In this document: positions 5,664 to 12,504 of the stretch, in pieces
Layout: each line of letters begins with the position of its first letter
How positions within the stretch are numbered: position 1 is the stretch's first letter
Assembly (NCBI GenBank): GCA_027317105.1
Contig: DAHVFH010000183.1
Location: 1 to 23,210 of the forward strand
DNA length: 23,210 nucleotides
Direction of reading: 5' to 3'
From: Cytophagales bacterium
GTDB lineage: Bacteria; Bacteroidota; Bacteroidia; Cytophagales; Cyclobacteriaceae
The notes under the pieces: generated by a model
What the model saw: only the letters and a program-made list of their open reading frames with translations
What the model was told of the DNA's origin: nothing
Databases searched by the model: none
Program-made: the position numbers and the translations under genes

Positions 5664-7493
5664 TTATACTGTTTTTTGAATATCAACCAACTTTTTATAG
5701 AGACCGTTTTTATTATTTAGGTCATCGTGCGTGCCCCGTTCCAGAATCTGCCCTTGTTGAATCACCACTATTTCATCGGCATGCTGGATCGTGCTAAGCC
5801 TATGGGCGATCACCAAAGAAGTGCGGTTTTTCATTAAATTAAAAAGCGCCTCTTGCACCAATTTTTCTGATTCGGAATCTAGTGCTGAAGTGGCCTCATC
5901 CAAAATCAGGATGGGAGGATTCTTGAGGACAGCCCGGGCGATACTTAGTCGCTGGCGCTGCCCGCCTGAAAGTTTTGAGCCGCGCTCGCCAATGAGTGTT
6001 TGGTATCCATTTTCTGTTTGCATGATAAACTCGTGGGCGTTGGCAATTTTCGCGGCTTGAATTACTGCCTCCAGACTCATTTGTGGATTTCCAAAAGCGA
6101 TGTTATTGAATATCGTGTCGTTGAATAAAATTGACTCTTGTGTAACCACACCCATCTGCTTGCGCAAGGACTCGATATCATAATCGGTTATTGGCATTCC
6201 ATCGATGAGAACCTCACCGTCTGTGGGATCATAAAACCGAGGCACCAAATCAGCCAACGTAGATTTGCCTCCACCGGAAGGTCCGACCAGGGCAATCGTT
6301 TTTCCTTTTTTTACAGTAAGGTTGATATTTTTCAAAACGAATTCTGTGTCGTAAGCAAAAGATACATTCTTGAATTCGATATCTTCTTCAAAGTTTTTTA
6401 AAATCACCGCATTCGGTTTGTTTCGAATGAGGGGTTGGCTATCGATCATTTCAAAAATCCGTTTTGCGGAAGCGGTTCCTCTTTGTAAAGAAGTAATTCC
6501 GTTAGAGAAATTTTTAGCCGGTTGGATAATTTGAGCAAACACCGCGAGGAACCCGAGAAAAACTTCGGGCTTTAGCGTTGATCCATCACTAAGTACCAGA
6601 TTACCGCCAAAGAAGATTATACCCGCAATTATCAGGACACCGAGAATTTCTGAAACAGGTGAAGCCAATTCATTTTTATAGGACATGGATTTGTTTACTT
6701 TCCTATAAAGGGCACTTTCTTTTTCAATTTTATCAATTACAAAGTTGCGCGCGTTAAAGGCCTTCACTACCCGCATCCCGGTGAATGTCTCGTCCAAAAT
6801 ATTCACAATACGACCAAGTGATTCCTGACTTTCCTTTGCTTGTTTTTTTAATCGCTTAATAATCTCAGCCAACACGCCACCAGTTAAGGGGAGTACCAAG
6901 AGCGTAAATAAGGTGAGTTTCGGAGAGATGGTGAACAACACGAAGAAATAAACAATAATGGTAATGGGTTCTTTCAACACCGCTTTCAAACTATTCATTA
7001 CTGCATTTTCAACTTCCATCACATCATTCGTAAAGCGAGAAATCAAATCGCCTTTGCGTTCATTATTAAAATAACCGATGTGCAGAAGCGATACTTTCTT
7101 AAAAATGTCCATCCTTATGTTCTTCACCAAATCCACGCGGATTTTTGTAGCAATCACCCGCTCAAGGTAGCGGAATAAGTTGGCCAGCACCACGCACAGC
7201 ACAATGAGTGCGCACACAAAGAGCAAAGAATTTAATTCACCATAATCGCGAATAACACCGTTGTAATAATGATAGAATGTTTGGACTATAAAGTCAGTTG
7301 AAAAACTAAAGGAAGGAAGGGGTGGAACCTGCACCGCTCCTTTGCCTTGCTTAAACAAGGAACTCAGCATAGGAATCACCAATACGATATTGAATGCCCC
7401 AAAAATGATCCCTAATACTGAATACAAAAAAAAGAACCCAAGCCTTCGGCCAATGGTGTTGGCGTAAGAAAGGATTCGGAGAAAAATTTTCAT
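5664..7493 (-). CDS. MsbA-like ABC exporter (fused membrane and ATPase domains)
   Basis: This 609-aa half-transporter has an N-terminal type I exporter membrane domain with about six helices (residues 1-330) and a C-terminal ATPase. The ATPase carries Walker A GPSGGGKST (404-412), a Q-loop Gln near 452, the ABC signature LSGGQ (508-512), Walker B ILILDE (528-533) and the H-loop His near 564. The size and arrangement are those of the MsbA/lipid A and peptide-exporter group; two copies would make the working pump. The substrate cannot be read from the sequence. Placement between a Wzi-like outer membrane protein (3 bp gap) and gmhA suggests a lipid-linked glycan or lipopolysaccharide core. Multidrug or peptide export remain alternatives. 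Confidence 0.88.
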   Translation of the reverse strand: MKIFLRILSYANTIGRRLGFFFLYSVLGIIFGAFNIVLVIPMLSSLFKQGKGAVQVPPLPSFSFSTDFIVQTFYHYYNGVIRDYGELNSLLFVCALIVLCVVLANLFRYLERVIATKIRVDLVKNIRMDIFKKVSLLHIGYFNNERKGDLISRFTNDVMEVENAVMNSLKAVLKEPITIIVYFFVLFTISPKLTLFTLLVLPLTGGVLAEIIKRLKKQAKESQESLGRIVNILDETFTGMRVVKAFNARNFVIDKIEKESALYRKVNKSMSYKNELASPVSEILGVLIIAGIIFFGGNLVLSDGSTLKPEVFLGFLAVFAQIIQPAKNFSNGITSLQRGTASAKRIFEMIDSQPLIRNKPNAVILKNFEEDIEFKNVSFAYDTEFVLKNINLTVKKGKTIALVGPSGGGKSTLADLVPRFYDPTDGEVLIDGMPITDYDIESLRKQMGVVTQESILFNDTIFNNIAFGNPQMSLEAVIQAAKIANAHEFIMQTENGYQTLIGERGSKLSGGQRQRLSIARAVLKNPPILILDEATSALDSESEKLVQEALFNLMKNRTSLVIAHRLSTIQHADEIVVIQQGQILERGTHDDLNNKNGLYKKLVDIQKTV

Positions 7494-7496
7494 TCG

Positions 7497-9179
7497 TTAA
7501 AAATCGTAAGTGCGTTGAGGAATATTCCAGCGAAGCGAAATGGAAGTTACGTAAGAGTTGTTATTGTACAAGGCTACAGGGCTGCTGCTTTGCCGGATAA
7601 TTTGTTTGAAATCAATAAACACATTATGCCGCACCATATAAGAGGCGGTAAAGTCCAAAAAGGCGATGGTATTTTTCACGCCTTGGCCAATTTTATTTCC
7701 GTAATCCATTTGGCGGGTGGAATTGTTCTTTAAAATGTCGCTCCCCCAATTGACCTTTGCAGTATCTCTGCCTATTTTGGTATAGAAGGCCTTGACAATC
7801 AAATTTAATTTGGGCACTGGCTGATACCTAATGATAGCCACCCCCTCATAGAAATTTGCACCCAGCGGATGAGCCAGGGGTTGATTGTAATTGCTATAAC
7901 TGTCGTATTGCGAATCGTGCGAATAGGTGTATGGCCTCACTGCGTTGGCTTCAAGTTGGATATCTAAATTAGGGACGTGAAAGGCATCGATATATTTTAA
8001 CCCGCCCTGCAAGGCAAACTTATTGCCCCACCAGCCTTTCCCCGATTTGAGCTGCTGCAATACAAACTCATCAATCACTACCTGACCATAAAAGGAAATG
8101 TCTTTAAACATATTCCATTTAAAATCACTTCCCAATAACACATTATCCGGGCTTCCGCCTTGTTGCTCAATCGCGCGATAAAAAATAATGGGATTTAAGT
8201 AGTTAAGGTTAAATGTATTTTTGTTGATGGTATCGTTTGGGGCAAAAACAACTGATTCAAATACCCCCAAGTTGAATTTCTTCCCGATGTTGATGCTGAC
8301 ATGATGAAAGGCCATATATTTTGTCGGGTAACTTACGTTAGCGGTAGATCCTCCCGCTGAACCAATTGCATTTGCAGTCAACCGATTAAGTTGAAAAAAA
8401 TAATTGATCTTCCAGATCTTCGCATTCGTTCGAAGAAAAAGATTGGGCGGTGAGTAATCCGAGAAAATCAACGACCGAAAGCCGTTGCCAATAAACGTAC
8501 GATCATTGCCGAACTGCACATAAATATGCTTGCTTATATTGAAGTCGATGTAACCCCGTGCCTGGAAAAAATCGACACCATGTGTTTTATATGTTTTCCA
8601 GAATCCTTCATGCGGCACAACAGAAACATTATTGAGCGTAAGGGCGCTATACACGTATGCCGGAAGGATCATTTGGTTATCGGTGAAAAAGGTATAAAAT
8701 CCAATTTTTTTATCGATCATGCCACGCATCTCCACCCCTCTGGTATTGATATACATCGTTTCGCCAAGGCGGTTGTCTTTACCTAAGCCCGAATACAGAA
8801 CCGGACTTACGTGTAAATCAAAATCAGGTTCGTCCACATAGCCAAAGTCAGATTTCTTTTTGTAAATCCCTTTCCACAATTTTGTTTTGCTATTATTGGT
8901 TTCCGCCCTGCTCCACTCCCAACTGTCATTTCTTAAGTATTGGAAATTAAATTTATCTGCTGAAGAAGTGAATACGTGATCCTTCTTTTCCAGAGAATCT
9001 ACAAAAGCCACGATGGCTTTGCGTTGATAAGGCCGCACAGAAGTAAACAACTCATTAGCCACTCTCCCTGCCTTAATTTCATAACGGGTAATCCAATGAT
9101 AATAGTCTTCGTTAAGCGTAGCGTTAGTGCTTTGGGCGAAGAGTACACCCGGCAGGAAAAATAGCAGCAACACCCTCAT
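7497..9179 (-). CDS. Outer membrane beta-barrel, Wzi/RemB-like (capsule assembly or gliding)
   Basis: This 560-aa protein starts with a signal peptide (MRVLLLFFLPGVLFAQS). The rest is rich in alternating aromatic/polar strands typical of an outer membrane barrel. The central block FGNDRTFIGNGFRSLIFSD followed by NLFLRTNAKIWKINYFF resembles the Bacteroidota proteins annotated as Wzi-type capsule assembly proteins or gliding motility RemB. Wzi is an outer membrane lectin that anchors capsule; RemB affects surface motility. The sequence does not decide between them. The ATG at 9179-9177 overlaps the stop of the upstream vapC remnant as ATGA, and the MsbA-like gene begins 3 bp after its stop. This makes a tight operon with an envelope-glycan theme. 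Confidence 0.6.
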   Translation of the reverse strand: MRVLLLFFLPGVLFAQSTNATLNEDYYHWITRYEIKAGRVANELFTSVRPYQRKAIVAFVDSLEKKDHVFTSSADKFNFQYLRNDSWEWSRAETNNSKTKLWKGIYKKKSDFGYVDEPDFDLHVSPVLYSGLGKDNRLGETMYINTRGVEMRGMIDKKIGFYTFFTDNQMILPAYVYSALTLNNVSVVPHEGFWKTYKTHGVDFFQARGYIDFNISKHIYVQFGNDRTFIGNGFRSLIFSDYSPPNLFLRTNAKIWKINYFFQLNRLTANAIGSAGGSTANVSYPTKYMAFHHVSINIGKKFNLGVFESVVFAPNDTINKNTFNLNYLNPIIFYRAIEQQGGSPDNVLLGSDFKWNMFKDISFYGQVVIDEFVLQQLKSGKGWWGNKFALQGGLKYIDAFHVPNLDIQLEANAVRPYTYSHDSQYDSYSNYNQPLAHPLGANFYEGVAIIRYQPVPKLNLIVKAFYTKIGRDTAKVNWGSDILKNNSTRQMDYGNKIGQGVKNTIAFLDFTASYMVRHNVFIDFKQIIRQSSSPVALYNNNSYVTSISLRWNIPQRTYDF

Positions 9180-9599
9180 TTAGGCAATCTTTTGAGATAT
9201 TGTTTTGCAGTCATAGCCACATCCGGGAACTCTTGTATGAGTTCCTTATCATAAGTGATCAACTTCGTGCCCAATTCATTCGCTAAAGCAACATACTCGC
9301 AATTGTATGCAGAGCAACCCGATCCATTGACAAGATTCAATGCTATCTCAGACTTTACTAAATATTCACGATTGGTCATAAACTCTTCGGCCTTACGCAT
9401 AATTTCAATAATCTGCGAAAAGGAATAGTGATTTGCCCGCAGGTATTTAGTCAAAATATTTCTGAACTCGCTCCTCCATAAAAACGGAGACATCCATTGT
9501 CGATCAGTCATTAACAGTGTCTCTACATCTTCCGTATAGTGAGATGGCAACCAGGCATAGGCCAAATGTATTCGCATCAGCCACAATCATGAACGTCAT
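9176..9599 (-). pseudogene. PIN-domain toxin VapC/FitB-like, frameshifted
   Basis: VapC-type PIN toxins are RNases neutralised by the partner antitoxin. The natural start is ATG 9599-9597, overlapping the antitoxin stop as ATGA; it reads MTFMIVADANT with the first catalytic Asp. The frame is then lost: removing one base from the AAA at 9564-9566 restores TLAYAWLPSHYTEDVETLL and the rest of the domain, giving about 140 aa. The downstream frame has WRSEFRN with the conserved Glu, the GCSAYNCEYVALA segment and ITYDKEL. The position normally Asp in SAYD is Asn here (codon 9304-9302, one transition from Asp). Two lesions in the active site region suggest a decayed toxin, unless the indel is a sequencing error. 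A start at 9586 would drop the first Asp and is probably not real. Confidence 0.78.
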
Positions 9600-9826
9600 C
9601 CTTTTTTTGCTTGAAGTACTTCCTCGGCAGTCAACATGCCTTTTGACCAATTCCGGGTCAATCTTGCCTGTTCAAGAATTTCATTTACATCTACAGAACC
9701 GCCCTCCAATTCTTTTTTTAAAAAATTAACAATCTCTCCATTTATACTTCGATTATTAATTTTTGCACGAGCTTTTAATTTCTTATAAACTGGTTCGGGA
9801 AGGTTTTTAATTGTAACGGAGGCCAT
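9596..9826 (-). CDS. FitA-like ribbon-helix-helix antitoxin
   Basis: This 76-aa protein begins MASVTIKNLPEPVYKKLKAR and continues RAKINNRSINGEIVNFLKKE, the standard FitA/VapB ribbon-helix-helix DNA-binding domain. The C-terminal tail (NEILEQARLTRNWSKGMLTA) is the kind of segment that wraps into a PIN toxin active site. ATG 9826 was chosen because it starts exactly at the domain; an upstream in-frame extension to 9871 adds residues unlike the family. Antitoxins of this type bind their own promoter and the toxin. The next gene, overlapping by ATGA, is the matching PIN toxin, which is frameshifted. The antitoxin itself looks intact and might still act as a repressor of the downstream operon. Confidence 0.85.
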   Translation of the reverse strand: MASVTIKNLPEPVYKKLKARAKINNRSINGEIVNFLKKELEGGSVDVNEILEQARLTRNWSKGMLTAEEVLQAKKG

Positions 9827-9890
9827 AAATTCCATTTTGGTGCAAAATACCATCATTTTGGTTGCCCTCAAAAAGATTTAGGAATCCGTA

Positions 9891-9920
9891 TTGCTAAAAC
9901 ACTTCAAATAGCTATTTTTG
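9891..9920 (+). promoter_or_regulatory. Bacteroidota-type promoter of rpmE2
   Basis: TTG at 9891-9893 and TATTTTTG at 9913-9920 are 19 bp apart, a full match to the -33/-7 pattern TTG-N19-TAnnTTTG. The -7 box ends 20 bp before the ATG of the L31 gene, giving a short leader. This is the best promoter match in the window and supports the phylum assignment. Confidence 0.65.
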
Positions 9921-9940
9921 CAGTCCATTTTATAGAAACC

Positions 9941-10195
9941 ATGAAAAAAGAACTCCATCCAAACTATCAAGAAGTTGTTTTTTGGGACACCTCAAGCGAT
10001 TTTAAGTTTTTGAGCCGCTCTACTAGTGTGCCCAAAGAGAAAATCACTTTTACTGATGGCAAAGAATACCCCGTTATAAAAGTCGAGGTAAGCTCAGCGT
10101 CACACCCTTATTTTACGGGCAAGAAAATGCTGGTAGACACTGCGGGGCGTGTAGAGAAATTCCAAAAGAAATACGGAAAGAAGGAAACTGCTTAA
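9941..10195 (+). CDS. rpmE2: 50S ribosomal protein L31, type B
   Basis: This 84-aa ribosomal protein begins MKKELHPNYQEVVFWDTSSD and carries the L31 features FLSRST, KEYPVIKVEVSSASHPYFTG and GRVEKFQKKYGKK. The residues after SHPFYTG-like and the basic tail contact rRNA and bridge the subunits. It has no cysteines, so it is the zinc-free B type, as is usual for Bacteroidota. It has its own promoter upstream and a strong terminator downstream, so it is a single-gene unit. It is transcribed away from the antitoxin gene at 9826. Confidence 0.96.
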   Translation: MKKELHPNYQEVVFWDTSSDFKFLSRSTSVPKEKITFTDGKEYPVIKVEVSSASHPYFTGKKMLVDTAGRVEKFQKKYGKKETA

Positions 10196-10244
10196 TTTCT
10201 GCTATTAGCGATTCGCCTATAGCACTTCTTGATAAGAATACTTT

Positions 10245-10276
10245 AAAAAGAACCTCACTCTGAGGTTCTTTTTTTT
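10245..10276 (+). terminator. Rho-independent terminator after rpmE2
   Basis: AAAAAGAACCTCA (10245-10257) and TGAGGTTCTTTTT (10261-10273) form a perfect 13-bp stem around a CTC loop, continuing into a T run to 10276. It ends the L31 transcript. The A-run on the 5' side could also let it act in the reverse direction. Confidence 0.92.
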
Positions 10277-10280
10277 GCGG

Positions 10281-10288
10281 TATATTTG
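10281..10288 (+). promoter_or_regulatory. Possible -7 box for the gene at 10293
   Basis: TATATTTG matches TAnnTTTG exactly, but no TTG lies at the usual distance upstream, where the rpmE2 terminator sits. Its 3' edge is only 4 bp before the ATG at 10293, so use of this box would give a leaderless or nearly leaderless mRNA. Confidence 0.35.
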
Positions 10289-10292
10289 ATCT

Positions 10293-10538
10293 ATGAAAAC
10301 TCTGACTATCGAAATAGAGGAACCAATTTTAGAGATATGGAAAAAACTGCCTTCTTCATGCCAACAATTGCTCACAAACAAAGCACTCAATGCAATATTA
10401 AGCGGTGAACCTTATCCAACAGGTCCTGACCAGCTTGACCTAGCCATAGCTTTGGCCGAAGCAGGGGTGAAAGCGGATGTCATCAGCCGGCTCTCAGGAT
10501 TAGACACTGAAATTTTTGCAGATTTTATACCGAAATAA
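10293..10538 (+). CDS. Small acidic protein, unknown function
   Basis: This 81-aa protein starts MKTLTIEIEEPILEIWKKLP and ends DLAIALAEAGVKADVISRLSGLDTEIFADF. I do not recognise a named family. The size, the opening beta-strand-like MKTLTIEI and the helical C-terminus are reminiscent of small antitoxins, but no toxin partner is attached on either side. It follows the rpmE2 terminator and precedes the small-protein/HNH pair, within a short accessory stretch between housekeeping genes. The coding status is supported by normal codon use and by a -7-like box immediately upstream. Confidence 0.55.
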   Translation: MKTLTIEIEEPILEIWKKLPSSCQQLLTNKALNAILSGEPYPTGPDQLDLAIALAEAGVKADVISRLSGLDTEIFADFIPK

Positions 10539-10618
10539 AATAATGAAATGCATTTTATTTTCGACACGAATACATAGACGGGGGACTTTTTAATTTGTTA
10601 CTTTTAACTACTGAATTT

Positions 10619-10855
10619 ATGAATGTAGCCGAAGCTTTTGAAGATGTGGCCGGATTGTTAGCGCAAATGGCGCCTGAGAAAATCATTACGCTTAAGTCAT
10701 CAAAAAAAATGTCAGAGGAAGTAGAACGTTTAGTTTCATTAAAAAAGGCAGGGACAATAGAAACTGAACAGAGTGCCGCGTTGGAGCGCTACTTGGCGTT
10801 GGATCTATTTATTAGTTTAACGAAAGCCCGAGCCCAAGCTCTTTTGGCAAAATGA
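10619..10855 (+). CDS. Small helical protein coupled to an HNH nuclease
   Basis: This 78-aa protein starts MNVAEAFEDVAGLLAQMAPE, followed by KIITLKSSKKMSEEVERLV and ERYLALDLFISLTKARAQAL. It appears all-helical, with no membrane segment. ATG 10619 is preferred over the TTG at 10595 because homologues, as far as I recall, begin near MNVAEAFEDVA. Its stop overlaps the ATG of the HNH gene as ATGA, so the two are probably translated together. From memory, similar small proteins occur beside nuclease-like genes in Bacteroidota and cyanobacteria, suggesting an antitoxin- or adaptor-like role. That role is inference. Confidence 0.65.
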   Translation: MNVAEAFEDVAGLLAQMAPEKIITLKSSKKMSEEVERLVSLKKAGTIETEQSAALERYLALDLFISLTKARAQALLAK

Positions 10856-11262
10856 GATTTCCGGTTTCTGACAAAATCAGAAAAACTGTTGAACATCGAG
10901 TAAATCATAGATGCGAATACTGCCAGATTCATAGCAATGATATGTTCTTGTCATTCGAACTGGATCACATCATCCCAATAAAACATGGAGGCTCAAACGA
11001 TTTTGAAAATTTGGCGCTGGCTTGTCCTCATTGTAATCAGCACAAAGGTTCTGATTTTGCAACTATCTTCAAAAATCAAATTATTCGCCTGTTTAATCCA
11101 AGAGTTGATAAGTGGCCGGATCATTTTGAAGTTTTCAATGGTGAAATAAATTCTAAAAGTAAGGTAGGCGAAGCGAGTATTAAGATTTTCCATTTCAACG
11201 AACCCGACTTGATTATTTTGCGACAGCTATTAAGTAAAAATTGGAGCTATGATCCCTCATAA
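10852..11262 (+). CDS. HNH endonuclease
   Basis: This 136-aa protein has a complete HNH motif in its first half: C21-x2-C24, then D38-H39 in ELDHIIPIKHGG, N53 in FENLALAC, and C58-x2-C61-N62 with K65. The two Cys pairs should bind structural zinc, and His39 is the expected catalytic base. The C-terminal half (about residues 70-136) is unfamiliar and includes FNPRVDKWPDHFEVFNGEI. HNH enzymes cut DNA in restriction, homing, phage packaging and toxin settings. The fused start/stop with the preceding 78-aa gene points to a two-gene module. No methylase, phage or recombinase gene lies nearby. Confidence 0.85.
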   Translation: MRFPVSDKIRKTVEHRVNHRCEYCQIHSNDMFLSFELDHIIPIKHGGSNDFENLALACPHCNQHKGSDFATIFKNQIIRLFNPRVDKWPDHFEVFNGEINSKSKVGEASIKIFHFNEPDLIILRQLLSKNWSYDPS

Positions 11263-11275
11263 ATTTCATTGATTA

Positions 11276-11308
11276 TTGCTCAAGCTACAAAGCACTCCTT
11301 TATATTTG
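11276..11308 (+). promoter_or_regulatory. Bacteroidota-type promoter of the GlmU-like operon
   Basis: TTG at 11276-11278 and TATATTTG at 11301-11308 are 22 bp apart, within the range used by Bacteroidota promoters. The start of transcription would fall around 11315, about 25 bases before the ATG at 11341. Confidence 0.5.
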
Positions 11309-11340
11309 AAAGATAAATACGTCTATGTGCTAAAAGCCAA

Positions 11341-12504
11341 ATGAACCTTATACTTTTTGACGATCCTTCCCTGAGAAAAACCCTTTTGCCGCTCACCTTC
11401 ACCCGGCCAGTGGCAGAAATACGCATTGGAATTTTAACAATTACTGAGAAATGGGCAATGTATCTTGGTGAAAAACCATCTTATGCAACCGCGGATTATC
11501 TCGCTCAAAAATTCACTAAACATATTACCGCTGATAATCTCTGGATCAATGGAGCGCTTTGTCCGGATACGGAATTGGTGGCCGTCATCAAAACATTAAA
11601 ACCAGAAGAAGCACTTTATAAAAATTCAAAAATCCTGGCTGTCCGCACACACGAAAATGAGTTACCTGAGGTAATCTCAGGCAAGGTGAGCGAATATCAA
11701 AATGAGGTCGTCCTTATTGATCAGCCTTGGAAGATTTTTCAAAACAATGGAAACCAAATTCGATCGGATTTTAATTTAATTACAACGAACAGAAAATCAG
11801 CAGGTATTAATGACCCGCACACAAGAGTTTATAATGCTCAAAATATCTTTTTGGAAGATGGGGTGATCTTACATTCTGCAATACTCAATGCAGAGAATGG
11901 CCCCATCTATCTTGGCAAGAATTCACAAGTTCAGGAAGGTTCCATTGTGCGTGGTCCCTTTGCGCTTGGTGAAGGGGCCGTAATCAATATGGGTGGTAAA
12001 ATGCGTGCCGACACCACGGTTGGTCCGTTTTGCAAAATTGGTGGTGAAGTAAGTAACGCGGTGCTCTTTGGCTACAGCAACAAAGCACACGATGGATTCT
12101 TAGGAAATTCAGTCTTGGGCGAGTGGTGCAACCTGGGCGCTGACACCAACACTTCTAATTTGAAAAATAATTACGACACCGTGAAGTTGTGGAGCTATGC
12201 TGAAAATAAATTGATCAGCACGGGAATTCCCAATTGCGGACTGATCATGGGCGACCACAGCAAGAGTGCCATCAACACCATGTTCAACACGGGTACGGTT
12301 GTGGGGGTAAGCTCTAATATTTTTGGAGGAAGCTTCCCGCCCAAGCACGTGCCGTCCTTTCGATGGGGTGGCGCATCCGGCCTAGATGTTTATAATTTTG
12401 AGAAGGCCATGGAAACTGTTGCGAGAGTGATGGCACGGAGAAACACAAAACTGTCCGAACAAGATCAATTAATTTTTAAAAATATTTTTAACGAGGAGCA
12501 ATGA
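11341..12504 (+). CDS. GlmU-like sugar nucleotidyltransferase/acyltransferase (Bacteroidota alternative type)
   Basis: This 387-aa protein has two parts. The N-terminal part (about 1-150) begins MNLILFDDPSLRKTLLPLTF with TRPVAEIRIGI, a variant nucleotidyltransferase domain. The C-terminal part (about 165-345) is a left-handed beta-helix with hexapeptide repeats (IYLGKNSQVQEGSIV, ALGEGAVINMG, VGPFCKIGGEVSN, VLGEWCNLGADT). It matches the group known as alternative GlmU of Bacteroidota, proposed to make UDP-GlcNAc from glucosamine 1-phosphate. Whether both activities are present is not shown by the sequence. Its stop overlaps the holB start as ATGA, tying cell-wall precursor supply to a replication gene. 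Confidence 0.82.
   Translation: MNLILFDDPSLRKTLLPLTFTRPVAEIRIGILTITEKWAMYLGEKPSYATADYLAQKFTKHITADNLWINGALCPDTELVAVIKTLKPEEALYKNSKILAVRTHENELPEVISGKVSEYQNEVVLIDQPWKIFQNNGNQIRSDFNLITTNRKSAGINDPHTRVYNAQNIFLEDGVILHSAILNAENGPIYLGKNSQVQEGSIVRGPFALGEGAVINMGGKMRADTTVGPFCKIGGEVSNAVLFGYSNKAHDGFLGNSVLGEWCNLGADTNTSNLKNNYDTVKLWSYAENKLISTGIPNCGLIMGDHSKSAINTMFNTGTVVGVSSNIFGGSFPPKHVPSFRWGGASGLDVYNFEKAMETVARVMARRNTKLSEQDQLIFKNIFNEEQ

Noticed and set aside
9561..9570. Programmed frameshift in vapC
   Set aside because: There is no slippery heptamer or following structure, and the only homopolymer is AAA. Mutation or sequencing error is simpler.
9827..9871. N-terminal extension of the FitA-like antitoxin
   Set aside because: The domain starts exactly at ATG 9826 (MASVTIKNLP), and the upstream residues are unlike the family.
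10546..10555. AAATGCATTT palindrome after the 81-aa gene
   Set aside because: It is a short AT-rich palindrome without loop or clear T-run; chance is likely in AT-rich spacer.
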